From positions 186,001 to 250,000 of the forward strand of contig CALHBF010000005.1 of NCBI GenBank assembly GCA_937931205.1: a stretch of DNA of 64,000 nt, given 5' to 3'. The DNA is from an uncultured Bacteriovoracaceae bacterium (GTDB lineage Bacteria > Bdellovibrionota > Bacteriovoracia > Bacteriovoracales > Bacteriovoracaceae). The notes under the pieces are model-generated. The model made no database searches and was not told the DNA's origin. It saw only the letters and a program-made list of their open reading frames with translations. Position numbers and translations under genes: made by a program. Every line of letters starts with the position of its first letter. Position 1 is the stretch's first letter. Shown here piece by piece: positions 10,398-18,773 of the stretch.

Positions 10398-10950
10398 ATA
10401 GGCTCTCTTCAAAGTATGGTCCTTCGACCGAACCATTTAGTACCGAACTCTTACTTTCGAAAACAAAATACCCTGAATTTTCAAGTTTGCGAGCGAGATA
10501 GATGTCGTAGTAGATGCGTTCTTCAATGTCCTGAGAGGCCTTTCCTTCAACTCTAACGACTTCTTGAAGTTCTCGCTGAACTTTCGAGTCTCGGAAGAGG
10601 ACGCGTGAGTCTGTTTCAAAGACCACATCCTCGTCAAATTCGATTTTTTGGGCATCTAGGATGTCTTTGAGGATGTCGGGAAGGGGACGCGAGTCATCGG
10701 GAATAAAGCTGTATTGGGCATACCAGTCGTAGCGGGTGTCAGTTCGTTCAAATCTTAAGCTGAGGGTTTCCTGTTTAGTGATGCTCCACCAGTTAGGGAT
10801 CATGAGCTTGAGTTCCCCGAAAGTAACCAGATAAGATTCGTCCTGGAAAGTTGATTTCTCTTGTCCGATAATTCTTAGGGTGTAAATAGCTGCAATAAGA
10901 AGGGAGATAAGAATCAGCCAGTCCATCCAGTGTTTTACTAAAATATCCAT
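10378..10950 (-). CDS. Single-pass membrane-anchored protein, unknown
   Basis: 190 residues. One transmembrane segment (about 10-28) is followed by a soluble acidic domain rich in beta strands and Trp/Tyr, with no cysteines. With positive residues ahead of the segment, the bulk is probably periplasmic. I recognise no family. It stands alone on the minus strand, diverging from the large repeat protein at 11130 across a 179-bp region. Confidence 0.6.
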   Translation of the reverse strand: MDILVKHWMDWLILISLLIAAIYTLRIIGQEKSTFQDESYLVTFGELKLMIPNWWSITKQETLSLRFERTDTRYDWYAQYSFIPDDSRPLPDILKDILDAQKIEFDEDVVFETDSRVLFRDSKVQRELQEVVRVEGKASQDIEERIYYDIYLARKLENSGYFVFESKSSVLNGSVEGPYFEESLSELELS

Positions 10951-10983
10951 AAATTGTTTCCGTTAACTAGTCACAAGTTGCTC

Positions 10984-11011
10984 TAAAGTCTTGAACTATA
11001 CCATCCGATAA
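10984..11011 (+). promoter_or_regulatory. Sigma-28 (FliA)-like promoter
   Basis: TAAAGTCT (10984-10991) and TCCGATAA (11004-11011) each match the enteric sigma-28 boxes (TAAAGTTT, GCCGATAA) at 7 of 8 positions. The spacer is 12 nt instead of 11. It would give a leader of about 110 nt before ATG 11130. fliA itself is in this window. Confidence 0.45.
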
Positions 11012-11129
11012 TGTTTAGAGAAGACTAAAAAGGGATGATTTTGCCCATGTTAGTCTACCATTAGTCTAATGTTAGTATTTTATTTAGATAACTCCCATTA
11101 GGGGAGAATTATATTTTTGGGTAGGTCTT

Positions 11130-13304
11130 ATGAAGAAATTTATCCCGGTACTCTTTACTCTTACACTCTCGGTGACATCCGTCTGGGCGGACGATTTCAC
11201 CAATCAAGCAGTAGAATTCTGTCGCTCTAAGGGTGGAAACTACACCATGGGTTCTATGGTGGAAGAAGGGGATAATTACTGTAGACAAGTAACATGTAAA
11301 AAAACCAATTCTGATAGATATGAAATTCCGGAAGGCGCACCAGGTCCTGAGGCCAACGTAGAGGCCACAAAAAAGGCATGTGTACCTAAGAGTAAAATCG
11401 ACGGACAGTTTGATACGGCAGGCTCAGCTGGTGGAGCAACGTCAGGTGCCACTTCGGGAGCTGCATCTGGTGCAGCGGGTGGTGTAACAAGTGGTGCAGC
11501 CGCAGGAGCAGCAGGCGGAGCGAGTGGCGGTAATTTAAGTACTGCTGGAGCAGCGGCCGGTGCAGGTGCTGGTGGTGCTATTATTTGTGAAGAGTTAGAA
11601 GGTGCAGGGACAATCAGTCCAGGAATGCCTTGTTATACTGAGTGTAAACCTAAGAGAGATTGGAAAACACTTTGGACACAAAAGAAAGAAGGCTTTGAAC
11701 GTAAGTCTTGTGTTGAGTGTCTTTTAAAGTATCCAGGTATCTATAACGTTAAAAAAGAATATCTACCAAAAGATGGTAATGGAAAAGTAATCGGAGACAC
11801 TTCAGTTAATCTAGGTGCTGGAGTAACTGTAAGAACAGGCCAAGTGATCTGTAAAGATGGCTCTGGAAACGTTGTTCGTATCGATGGTTCTCGTTGTCCA
11901 GTTGGAACAAATATTTACACAGGTGGCGGTACTGGTGGATCAGTTATTATCGGTGGCGGAGTTGCTGCTGGTTCAACTGGTGGCGGTAGTACAATCATTA
12001 TCGGTGGTGGAGCTGCTGCTGGTTCTGCAGGCGGAATTGCTGGTGGAGTGAGTATTGGTGGTTCACTTGAACTTCCAGCTTACTGTCGTTCAACTAAGAA
12101 AGCTGATAAACAAGCTTGTGAAGCCTGGATTCGTGTGAACGGAAGATATGCTTGTGCTTCAAGTGCTAACCCTGCTTCATGTATGGGAGACGACTATTAC
12201 TCAATCAGATCTCGTTATGAAACAGATTGTGTGAACTGTGGAGTTGGTACTCGTCAGCAATCAATGGGATCTCAAATTGCAGAAGTTTTTGGTGCAGTCC
12301 TTCCACCTCTAGCTCAGTTTGGTTCAGCTTACGTTGGTGCTAAAGCTTATGAGAAATCAAATAAAGCTTGGGCAGGTGCTATGGCACAAGGATTTGAGCA
12401 GTGTCGTCTTGGTCAGCAAGATTACCTGAACTATCTACAAACCAATGAGCTTCCAGGATTAACTCCTGATCAGCAAAGACAAATGACTTGTAACGGATAT
12501 GGTCTTGGTCAGTTCGCAGGCTTCGGCGGTGGATTGAATGGAATGCTAGGAATGAATGGTTATTCAAATCAGTTCTTACTAGGAATGATGGGGCCTTATG
12601 GTGGTAATAATCCATACGGTGGTTCTATGATCGGTGGTGCTTTCATTGCTGGCGGAATGTATGGTGGAATGAATGGAATGACCGGTATGACTGGGATGGT
12701 TGGAATGACAGGTATGACGGGCATGACTGGAACTGGTTACATTAATGGAGTGAACCTAGCTGGTTCAATCTATGGTGGGTATAACAATGGTTCAATGTAC
12801 GGCGGTTCAATGTATGGTGGTCTATACGGTGGTGTAGCCGGAATGACAGGTATGACTGGTATGACGGGAATGACCGGCATGACAGGAACTGGTTACATTA
12901 ACGGAGCAAACCTTGCTGGTTCAATCTACGGTGGATTCAACGGTTCAATGTACGGTGGATATAACTCTGGAATGGCCGGTGGATATAACTCTGGAATGGC
13001 CGGTGGATTTGTTGGTGGTGTTCAGATTACTGGTGGTATGAATGGTGGCTATTATCCAGGCGGTAACATGAATGGTAACTGGGGCTGGGGTTCCGGTGTT
13101 AATAACGGCTGGGGTAATGGACAATGGGGAAGTACTGGTAGTTTCGTAGCAAGCCAGCAATCTTCGAATATCGATAAAATGCTTCAGCAGCAAGGAACTA
13201 TGTATCAAATGGGTCAACTTGCTTCTGGATACAATTCTTACGGCAACGCTGCTATGAACCCAATGAACGTTGGTGCAAGTTTATACGGTCAGATTCGCTA
13301 TTAA
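11130..13304 (+). CDS. Large secreted Gly/Met-rich repeat protein
   Basis: 724 residues. A signal peptide (1-20, ending VWA) directs export. Residues about 25-95 and 150-215 contain paired cysteines. Two Ala/Gly/Ser/Thr-rich low-complexity tracts (about 98-150 and 265-315) and a Cys-bearing segment (about 315-375) follow. From about residue 460 the chain is Gly/Met/Tyr-rich: blocks of Met-Thr-Gly triplets (about 512-530 and 570-587) each lead into a near-identical TGTGYINGxNLAGSIYGG module. I recognise no family; it could be a surface, matrix or adhesive protein. A sigma-28-like promoter lies 119 nt upstream and a terminator follows. Confidence 0.8.
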   Translation: MKKFIPVLFTLTLSVTSVWADDFTNQAVEFCRSKGGNYTMGSMVEEGDNYCRQVTCKKTNSDRYEIPEGAPGPEANVEATKKACVPKSKIDGQFDTAGSAGGATSGATSGAASGAAGGVTSGAAAGAAGGASGGNLSTAGAAAGAGAGGAIICEELEGAGTISPGMPCYTECKPKRDWKTLWTQKKEGFERKSCVECLLKYPGIYNVKKEYLPKDGNGKVIGDTSVNLGAGVTVRTGQVICKDGSGNVVRIDGSRCPVGTNIYTGGGTGGSVIIGGGVAAGSTGGGSTIIIGGGAAAGSAGGIAGGVSIGGSLELPAYCRSTKKADKQACEAWIRVNGRYACASSANPASCMGDDYYSIRSRYETDCVNCGVGTRQQSMGSQIAEVFGAVLPPLAQFGSAYVGAKAYEKSNKAWAGAMAQGFEQCRLGQQDYLNYLQTNELPGLTPDQQRQMTCNGYGLGQFAGFGGGLNGMLGMNGYSNQFLLGMMGPYGGNNPYGGSMIGGAFIAGGMYGGMNGMTGMTGMVGMTGMTGMTGTGYINGVNLAGSIYGGYNNGSMYGGSMYGGLYGGVAGMTGMTGMTGMTGMTGTGYINGANLAGSIYGGFNGSMYGGYNSGMAGGYNSGMAGGFVGGVQITGGMNGGYYPGGNMNGNWGWGSGVNNGWGNGQWGSTGSFVASQQSSNIDKMLQQQGTMYQMGQLASGYNSYGNAAMNPMNVGASLYGQIRY
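12676..12930 (+). repeat. In-frame tandem repeats (9-bp units) and duplicated module
   Basis: Two arrays of the 9-bp unit ATGACNGGN, about 12676-12732 and 12841-12888, encode Met-Thr-Gly tripeptide runs (some units vary). Each array is followed by a nearly identical stretch encoding GTGYINGxNLAGSIYGG. Unit length is a multiple of three, so slippage would change length without breaking the frame. Confidence 0.8.
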
Positions 13305-13326
13305 TAAAATAAAAGAAGTAAGACAT

Positions 13327-13357
13327 AAAAAAGGGAGCTTAAAGCTCCCTTTTTTTA
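13327..13357. terminator. Bidirectional terminator
   Basis: GGGAGC (13333-13338) and GCTCCC (13344-13349) form a stem extended by flanking A and T runs, so it works on both strands. It serves the repeat protein (plus) and the convergent gene at 13355 (minus). Confidence 0.85.
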
Positions 13358-13777
13358 TTTGTTATGAACTAGAGTTTTGATTTCGTGTCTGAAGACTACT
13401 TCAATCTTATCGTCGATCACTTTCTCAACGATTCCTGGACCAAATTTAGTATGGTCGATGATATCTCCCTCTGCAAATTTCGTTTTCACAGAATAAGGAG
13501 TCGATTTTTTTGTTGTATTACTCATCTTATCCATCCAAAGATCAGAAACAGAAACAATTTTAGAAGCCGATGGAGAAGCGACTTTTTTAATTCTTGTACC
13601 CGTCTGTTTTGTTTTAGATTGAGAAGGATCTTTAAAAGCATGCATTGTTTTGCAAGTATTACACTTAACTTTTGCAATCGTCTGAGAATCTTTCATTGCC
13701 ACAATCGTATGATTAAGGTTGAGCTTACATTTGCTACAATATGAGAGCACATCTTTGCCAACCGTTAATTGAGACAT
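13355..13777 (-). CDS. Zinc-ribbon plus tudor/CarD-like C-terminal domain protein
   Basis: 140 residues. The N-terminal 45 residues hold two CxxC pairs (CSKC and CNTC), a likely zinc ribbon. A basic Ser/Thr/Lys linker of about 45 residues follows. The last 40 residues match the pattern GDxxxHxxFGxGxVxxV...VxF, seen in the RNA-polymerase-binding tudor-like domains of CarD and of the UvrD/PcrA C-terminus. It could be a transcription or repair factor that touches RNA polymerase; uvrC is the next gene, on the opposite strand. The family assignment is from pattern only. Confidence 0.6.
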   Translation of the reverse strand: MSQLTVGKDVLSYCSKCKLNLNHTIVAMKDSQTIAKVKCNTCKTMHAFKDPSQSKTKQTGTRIKKVASPSASKIVSVSDLWMDKMSNTTKKSTPYSVKTKFAEGDIIDHTKFGPGIVEKVIDDKIEVVFRHEIKTLVHNK

Positions 13778-13884
13778 ATTTTTCCTTTTGGTTTATATTA
13801 AAGAAGAGCCTTTGGCTTCTAAGAGGGATAAATTCAAATCATTATAGCTGAAGTGTAACGCAAGAGTCAAAGCCACAAACAAGA

Positions 13885-15759
13885 ATGAATAAACGAGAAG
13901 AACTGCTAGAAAAATCGAACAAGCTTCCTCAAGCTCCTGGTTGCTACTTAATGAAAGATAAAAGCAATCAGGTAATCTATGTTGGTAAAGCTAAAAAATT
14001 AAAAGCGCGTGTTGGTAGCTATTTTAATCAATCTGCTAAGTCTGTGAAAACAGAGTTCATGGTGGGACATGTCGACGACTTTGACTTCATGGTAACAAGC
14101 TCTGAAGCTGAATCTTTTATTCTTGAAAACAATCTAATTAAAGAATTTACTCCCAAATATAACATCAGGCTTCGAGATGATAAGTCTTATCCTTATCTTC
14201 AGGTTAACTTTAATGAACCATTTCCGCGTTTGGAGTATGTGAGACGGCCTAAGAAAGAAAAAGGTAAGCAGTTTTATGGCCCATTTCCACCAGGTATCCC
14301 ATTAAGTCAGATACTAAGAATTCTCACGAAATCTTTTGAATTAAGAGATTGTTCTTTAAACGAGTTTAGAAGTCGTAAGACTCCATGCTTACTTCATCAA
14401 ATGAAGCAGTGTAGCGCTCCTTGCGTAAAGCTCATTACTCCTGAAAGTTATGCACAATCTTTAGAGTTAGCACTTTCTTTTTTTCAAGGACCAGTGAAGT
14501 CAAAAAGAACTTTAAAAATCATTGAAGAGAAAATGATGGGGTACGCCGAGCGTGAAGAGTTTGAGATGGCCGCCATTCTTCGTGACAATTTTCTAGTCTT
14601 AAGTGAGTTCTTAGAAAAATTTACGGCCCAGAAAGTGGAAAGTCTTGAAACAGATCAGAATACCGATCTGTGGTCTTATTGGGAGGGAATGGAAGAAGTT
14701 GATATCTCCGTTTATATGATTCGTTCAGGGCTCTTACTTGGTCATAAGAATTTTAACTTTGTGAAGAGTGAATTGATTCAAGATCTTGAAGATGAAATCG
14801 TTCAAAAAATATTGCAATACTATCTTGCGCCTGATGAGTTACTGCCATCTCTCGCAGTTATCGATTTCCCAGATGAAGGATTAAAAGTTCTAGAAGAAGC
14901 ATTACAAAGTACTGGCGATATTAAAATTCTTGGAAAATCCAAAAAGTATCAAAAGCTTCTTGATATGTGCAAGAAGCATGCTCATGACACACAAGTTGTT
15001 CGATTAGAAAATGCTGATAGTGTCTATCAAGGTCTCAATAAACTGAAAGATCTTTTAAAGCTCAAAGAGCGACCTAAAATTTTAGAATGTTATGATATTG
15101 CCATCTGGCAAGGAAAGTCCCCAACTGCTTCGCAAATTGTTTTTGATGAAGGGCGACCTGATAAGACGAAGTATCGACATTATCATCTGCAAGAGTTGCC
15201 AGAAGGAAATAATGACTTTGCTATGATGAGAGAAGTCGTTTCTCGCAGAGTTGAGCATGGAAAGCTTCCTGATGTTTTTGTTGTTGATGGAGGAATTGCC
15301 CAAGTAAATACAGTGACAGAGGTTCTTAAAGAATTAAAGATCAGTGTCCCCGTTGTTGGAATTGCTAAATCCCGAGATCTGACTCGTGGAAATTTTAAAA
15401 CTCTTGAGAATACGCGTTCTGAAGAACGATTAATTATTCCGGGCAGAAGTAATCCCTATATTTTAAGCAAGTGTCCGGCCTTGTTTAAAATTATTGTATT
15501 CATGCGTGATGAAGCACATCGATTCTCTCGTCGTCTCCACCATAAGGCCGAAAGTAAGCGTGTGATGAATACTTGGCTGGATGAAGTTGATGGAATTGGA
15601 GAAGAGACCAAGAGCAAAATATTAAAGCAGCTGACAATGGGCCAGGATGAATTGAGAGAATTTAATGTCAGTGATTTAGTGAATTATTTTGGCATAAAAA
15701 CTCACCATGCAAAGGCCATTTACAGCTATCTGCATGGTGAGAGTGAAAGTAGAGACTAG
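13885..15759 (+). CDS. uvrC: Excinuclease ABC subunit C
   Basis: 624 residues, normal length. UvrC makes both incisions around DNA lesions after UvrAB loading. Order of parts: GIY-YIG endonuclease (about 15-95, with GCYLMKD and IYVGKAKKLKARV), the four cysteines of the iron-sulfur site at 156, 168, 176 and 180 with the same spacing as in E. coli, the UvrB-binding UVR motif (about 210-245), the RNase H-like 5' nuclease domain, and a C-terminal helix-hairpin-helix pair (LDEVDGIGEETKSKIL and LVNYFGIKTHHAKAI). Its stop overlaps the convergent gene at 15756 by 4 nt (CTAG). Confidence 0.96.
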   Translation: MNKREELLEKSNKLPQAPGCYLMKDKSNQVIYVGKAKKLKARVGSYFNQSAKSVKTEFMVGHVDDFDFMVTSSEAESFILENNLIKEFTPKYNIRLRDDKSYPYLQVNFNEPFPRLEYVRRPKKEKGKQFYGPFPPGIPLSQILRILTKSFELRDCSLNEFRSRKTPCLLHQMKQCSAPCVKLITPESYAQSLELALSFFQGPVKSKRTLKIIEEKMMGYAEREEFEMAAILRDNFLVLSEFLEKFTAQKVESLETDQNTDLWSYWEGMEEVDISVYMIRSGLLLGHKNFNFVKSELIQDLEDEIVQKILQYYLAPDELLPSLAVIDFPDEGLKVLEEALQSTGDIKILGKSKKYQKLLDMCKKHAHDTQVVRLENADSVYQGLNKLKDLLKLKERPKILECYDIAIWQGKSPTASQIVFDEGRPDKTKYRHYHLQELPEGNNDFAMMREVVSRRVEHGKLPDVFVVDGGIAQVNTVTEVLKELKISVPVVGIAKSRDLTRGNFKTLENTRSEERLIIPGRSNPYILSKCPALFKIIVFMRDEAHRFSRRLHHKAESKRVMNTWLDEVDGIGEETKSKILKQLTMGQDELREFNVSDLVNYFGIKTHHAKAIYSYLHGESESRD

Positions 15760-15965
15760 TTAAGAACGTGAATCGTTCTTCTGTTACCACATCCGCAGTC
15801 CATGCAGCGGGCAGTTTCTTGAACGAGGAGATTCTTGTAATCGGGCATATGAGATAAAAGAAGTTTAGAGCCACAAACTTTACACTCATCGATCATTTTT
15901 TTAACTTCATCAGCGCCACCAAAATACTCTTCAAAATTCTCAAATTTAAAATCTACATCAGACAT
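15756..15965 (-). CDS. Small zinc-ribbon protein
   Basis: 69 residues. It has an acidic N-terminus, then CKVC (about residues 29-32) and CMDCGC (about 54-59), the arrangement of a treble-clef or zinc-ribbon fold. No other domain is present. The function is unknown; such small proteins often bind nucleic acid or regulate partners. It overlaps the uvrC stop tail to tail by 4 nt, and its start is preceded by a purine-rich GAGAAGG site. Confidence 0.6.
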   Translation of the reverse strand: MSDVDFKFENFEEYFGGADEVKKMIDECKVCGSKLLLSHMPDYKNLLVQETARCMDCGCGNRRTIHVLN

Positions 15966-16071
15966 AGTGCCTTCTCCTGTTCTTAAATAACTCTTCGGGA
16001 GATCTTTGTTGGGAATTTAGGCCAAAATTAGGGCTAGGAAGATATGTCCTGTTCGTGGTACTTATGGGATT

Positions 16072-16887
16072 ATGGAAGACTTTTTTAAACAGAAATTAGT
16101 TAGCGCTCGATCTGGGAAAGCTCCTCAGACTTTTGCCGAAGCCCTGTTCGGAGCGAGCTATTTTCAACCAAAAAACTTAAATCCATCTCTTGTTGTTTCC
16201 AAAAAAGTCCCTGAGACGACAACTACCTATACTGAAAAAAAGCAAGTGATTGAAGCTCTTGAGCGCTTTGTCGACGAGACTCTTAAGACCTCTGAGGAAG
16301 AGGTGATTAAACTCACTCCATCTGCCCAAATTACTATTAAAAAACCTGCCGAATGGACAGCTTCATCCAGTGAATATCAGCTAGAGAAACCATTTCTTGA
16401 TCTTCTTTTAACTAATAAGAAGAATGTAGAAGTTATTTTTGTCACCGAGTCTTTAAGAAACTTTGCAGAAGTTTCAGGAGAGTTAAAAGGGACATTTATT
16501 GATCAGCTTCTCTGTGGTTTTCCACCTAAGACGGCCGAGTTATTCGAGAGAATGATTCTGGCGATGAAATTAGTTCCCGAAGAAGTTATTCTCTATCCAT
16601 CCGAGAACTCTGGTCAGGATTTATTCACTGACTTAATGAAACTTACCCATGAGTTCACACCTAAGGTCATAATGAGCCTAGGGGCCAAGGCGACTTCCAC
16701 TGTTTTAAAGAATAAGGATCGATTATCACTGATTCACGGACAATTTTTTGCACGTGAAACAGCTTTTGGTGAGATCCAAGTGGTGCCACTTTTCCACCCG
16801 AACATTATTGAAACCAACCAAAACATGAAAAAAACTGCATGGACCGATATGCAGAAAGTAATGAAGTTCTTAAAAAAAATCCCATAA
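16072..16887 (+). CDS. Uracil-DNA glycosylase superfamily-like protein
   Basis: 271 residues. The first 115 are low-conservation linker-like sequence. Residues about 118-268 resemble family 4/5 uracil-DNA glycosylases: a strand ending in VTE, a segment around FIDQLLCGFPPKTAELFERM like the family's substrate-loading helix, VIMSLGAKAT (199-208) like the conserved ALGAxAA strand, and FHPNIIE (241-247) matching the catalytic-loop HP motif, followed by Trp257 as in KxxWxDL. The iron-sulfur cysteines of family 4 are absent (only Cys148 is seen). It is either a divergent glycosylase or a non-catalytic relative. Confidence 0.55.
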   Translation: MEDFFKQKLVSARSGKAPQTFAEALFGASYFQPKNLNPSLVVSKKVPETTTTYTEKKQVIEALERFVDETLKTSEEEVIKLTPSAQITIKKPAEWTASSSEYQLEKPFLDLLLTNKKNVEVIFVTESLRNFAEVSGELKGTFIDQLLCGFPPKTAELFERMILAMKLVPEEVILYPSENSGQDLFTDLMKLTHEFTPKVIMSLGAKATSTVLKNKDRLSLIHGQFFARETAFGEIQVVPLFHPNIIETNQNMKKTAWTDMQKVMKFLKKIP

Positions 16888-16943
16888 ATTTCTAAAACTT
16901 GAGTATCATATCCTCTGGGATCACACTTTCCAAGGATAGGGAA

Positions 16944-18053
16944 TTGATACTAAAAACAGGATGTTCGATATTACTGCTAACAGCAGTCTCAACGGTATGG
17001 GCCCGAGTTCCGGAAGTAAAAGTCCTTATTGGAAAGTCCCTTGCTGAAGTAAATGTTCTTGGAACTGATCTAAAAAAAACTCTTCATTACAATAAGTCGT
17101 CTCAACAATTCGCTGGCCGCAAAATGATTAAGTTCAAATGTCAGGCAGCTAATCTTAAGCGTCCCGAGCTCTTGGCCTCTGTGAGTTCTCCTACTGGCTT
17201 TATCTCCTGGGATGATTCAAAGTTTCAGGGAGAGTTGGAGTTGGTAAAAAACCCTAAAACTCCTAATTGTGATCTTATTAATAAAGTACCTATGGATTCA
17301 TATATCGCTTCATTACTTTCAAAAGAAATGAATGCTACCTGGCCTATTGAAGCTCTTAAAGCTCAAGCTGTAGCAGCGAGAACTTATGCTTATCAGCGTA
17401 TTAACACTGATGGGTTTTATCATCTTGAGTCTTCCGAGAAAGACCAGGTTTCGGGAACATTTTTAGACGTTACTCAAAGAACTCTTCAGGCTTCGAAAGA
17501 TACTCAAGGTGAAATTTTAATGGGACCGACAGGAAAGATTACTCCTGCTTTTTTCCATTCAAAATGTGGCGGGAAAACCTATCGCCCTGACCAAGTTTGG
17601 GGAGGGATGGAAGATGGTTATCAACAGGTAGAATGTCCCTTTTGTCACAAGACTGGGATGAAGCCTTGGAAGCATGAACTTGGTAAGGCCAAACTCACTG
17701 ATATGTTTGATCGAGTTTTGAGCAAATACTATTCAGATAAGATCTCCAATCGCAGAGATATTAAGCTTTTGAAAGACTCTGCTGATCGAACTGAACTTCG
17801 ATTTTATTCAGGTACAAAACTTCATGTTGTAAAAAAATCCTATTTGCGAAATCTTTTCGGCAGAGAACTTCTTCCTTCTAATAACTATGTTTTAGATGTG
17901 AAGGGAGGACATATCGAGTTTGCAGGTCATGGTTACGGACATGGAGTAGGGATGTGTCAGTTGGGAGCTTTAGAACTCGCCAAGAGAGGATATACTTACA
18001 AAGATATTCTTGCTCATTATTTTCCTCAGCATCAGTTAAAAAAGATTTATTAG
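16944..18053 (+). CDS. SpoIID/LytB-type lytic transglycosylase, secreted
   Basis: About 369 residues from TTG 16944, chosen because AAGGA stands 7 nt ahead and a signal peptide then begins the protein; an upstream TTG at 16899 gives a longer, less typical N-terminus. SpoIID enzymes cleave glycan strands already stripped of stem peptides. Seen here are LLSKEMNATWP with the catalytic Glu, then EALKAQAVAARTYAY, two Cys-containing loops (SKCGG and CPFCHK), and the closing GHGVGMCQLGA and AHYFP motifs. The next gene, 3 nt downstream, encodes the amidase that would create its substrate. Confidence 0.85.
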   Translation: MILKTGCSILLLTAVSTVWARVPEVKVLIGKSLAEVNVLGTDLKKTLHYNKSSQQFAGRKMIKFKCQAANLKRPELLASVSSPTGFISWDDSKFQGELELVKNPKTPNCDLINKVPMDSYIASLLSKEMNATWPIEALKAQAVAARTYAYQRINTDGFYHLESSEKDQVSGTFLDVTQRTLQASKDTQGEILMGPTGKITPAFFHSKCGGKTYRPDQVWGGMEDGYQQVECPFCHKTGMKPWKHELGKAKLTDMFDRVLSKYYSDKISNRRDIKLLKDSADRTELRFYSGTKLHVVKKSYLRNLFGRELLPSNNYVLDVKGGHIEFAGHGYGHGVGMCQLGALELAKRGYTYKDILAHYFPQHQLKKIY

Positions 18054-18056
18054 CGT

Positions 18057-18773
18057 ATGAAATGGTTTCTTTTTCTTGTTCTATCAATGTTTCAGATGTG
18101 TGCAGTTGCCACTGTTGTATTAGTTGATCCGGGACATGGTGGAGATGAGTTCGGAGCTGTTTCAAAACTTTCTGGGAAAAATGTTTATGAGAAGGATTTG
18201 GCCTTAAGACTTTCGGCCAAAGTAAAAGATCGTCTTTCTAAAAAGACTTCAACTTTCCTCACAAGAAGCCTTGATCGCACAGTCTCATTGCAGGAGCGTG
18301 CTGATTTGGCAGATCTTGTGAAAGCTGATCTTTTTTTGTCTATTCACTTCAACTCTTCTCCTAATCCGAAGTCTCATGGTTTTGAGCTTTATTATCTTGA
18401 TAACAAATCAAATGCAGCAACTCAGAAAGTAGAGAAGCATGAGAATGCTTCCCTTAAAGGTGATGAGTTGATTGTGAATCAAATTCTTGTCGATTTAGTT
18501 GTTCAGCAGACTGTCTCTCATTCGAAAAAACTTGCCAGTGATGTCCATACGCAATTGAGACCAATTCTTAAAAAACATCGCATTGATGATCGTGGAGTGA
18601 AGCCAGGATTATTTTATGTTCTTGCTCTTTCTAAGAGACCAGGACTTTTGATCGAAGTTGGTTTTATGTCTAACAAGGATGAATTGGCGAAGGTGAGTTC
18701 AGAGAGATTCCTGGACGACATGGCCCAGGCAATCTCTGATGGTGTGTTTAGGTATATTCAAGAGAAGAAATAA
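18057..18773 (+). CDS. N-acetylmuramoyl-L-alanine amidase (Amidase_3), secreted
   Basis: 238 residues. A signal peptide (1-19, ending VAT or nearby) is followed directly by the zinc amidase domain. Zinc ligands are His in DPGHGG, Glu in YEKDLAL and His in LSIHFNS; the catalytic Glu is in LLIEVGFMSN. It removes stem peptides from peptidoglycan, giving the denuded glycan that SpoIID-type enzymes prefer. The gene starts 3 nt after the SpoIID-like gene, so both are made together. There is no AMIN or SPOR targeting domain, unlike AmiC. Its stop abuts the convergent lipoprotein gene with no gap. Confidence 0.92.
   Translation: MKWFLFLVLSMFQMCAVATVVLVDPGHGGDEFGAVSKLSGKNVYEKDLALRLSAKVKDRLSKKTSTFLTRSLDRTVSLQERADLADLVKADLFLSIHFNSSPNPKSHGFELYYLDNKSNAATQKVEKHENASLKGDELIVNQILVDLVVQQTVSHSKKLASDVHTQLRPILKKHRIDDRGVKPGLFYVLALSKRPGLLIEVGFMSNKDELAKVSSERFLDDMAQAISDGVFRYIQEKK

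Noticed and set aside
11857..12051. Leu/Val-rich open frame inside the repeat protein gene
   Set aside because: It is a frame-shifted reading of the Gly-rich codons (GGT to GTG/TGG); no ribosome site and repetitive by construction.
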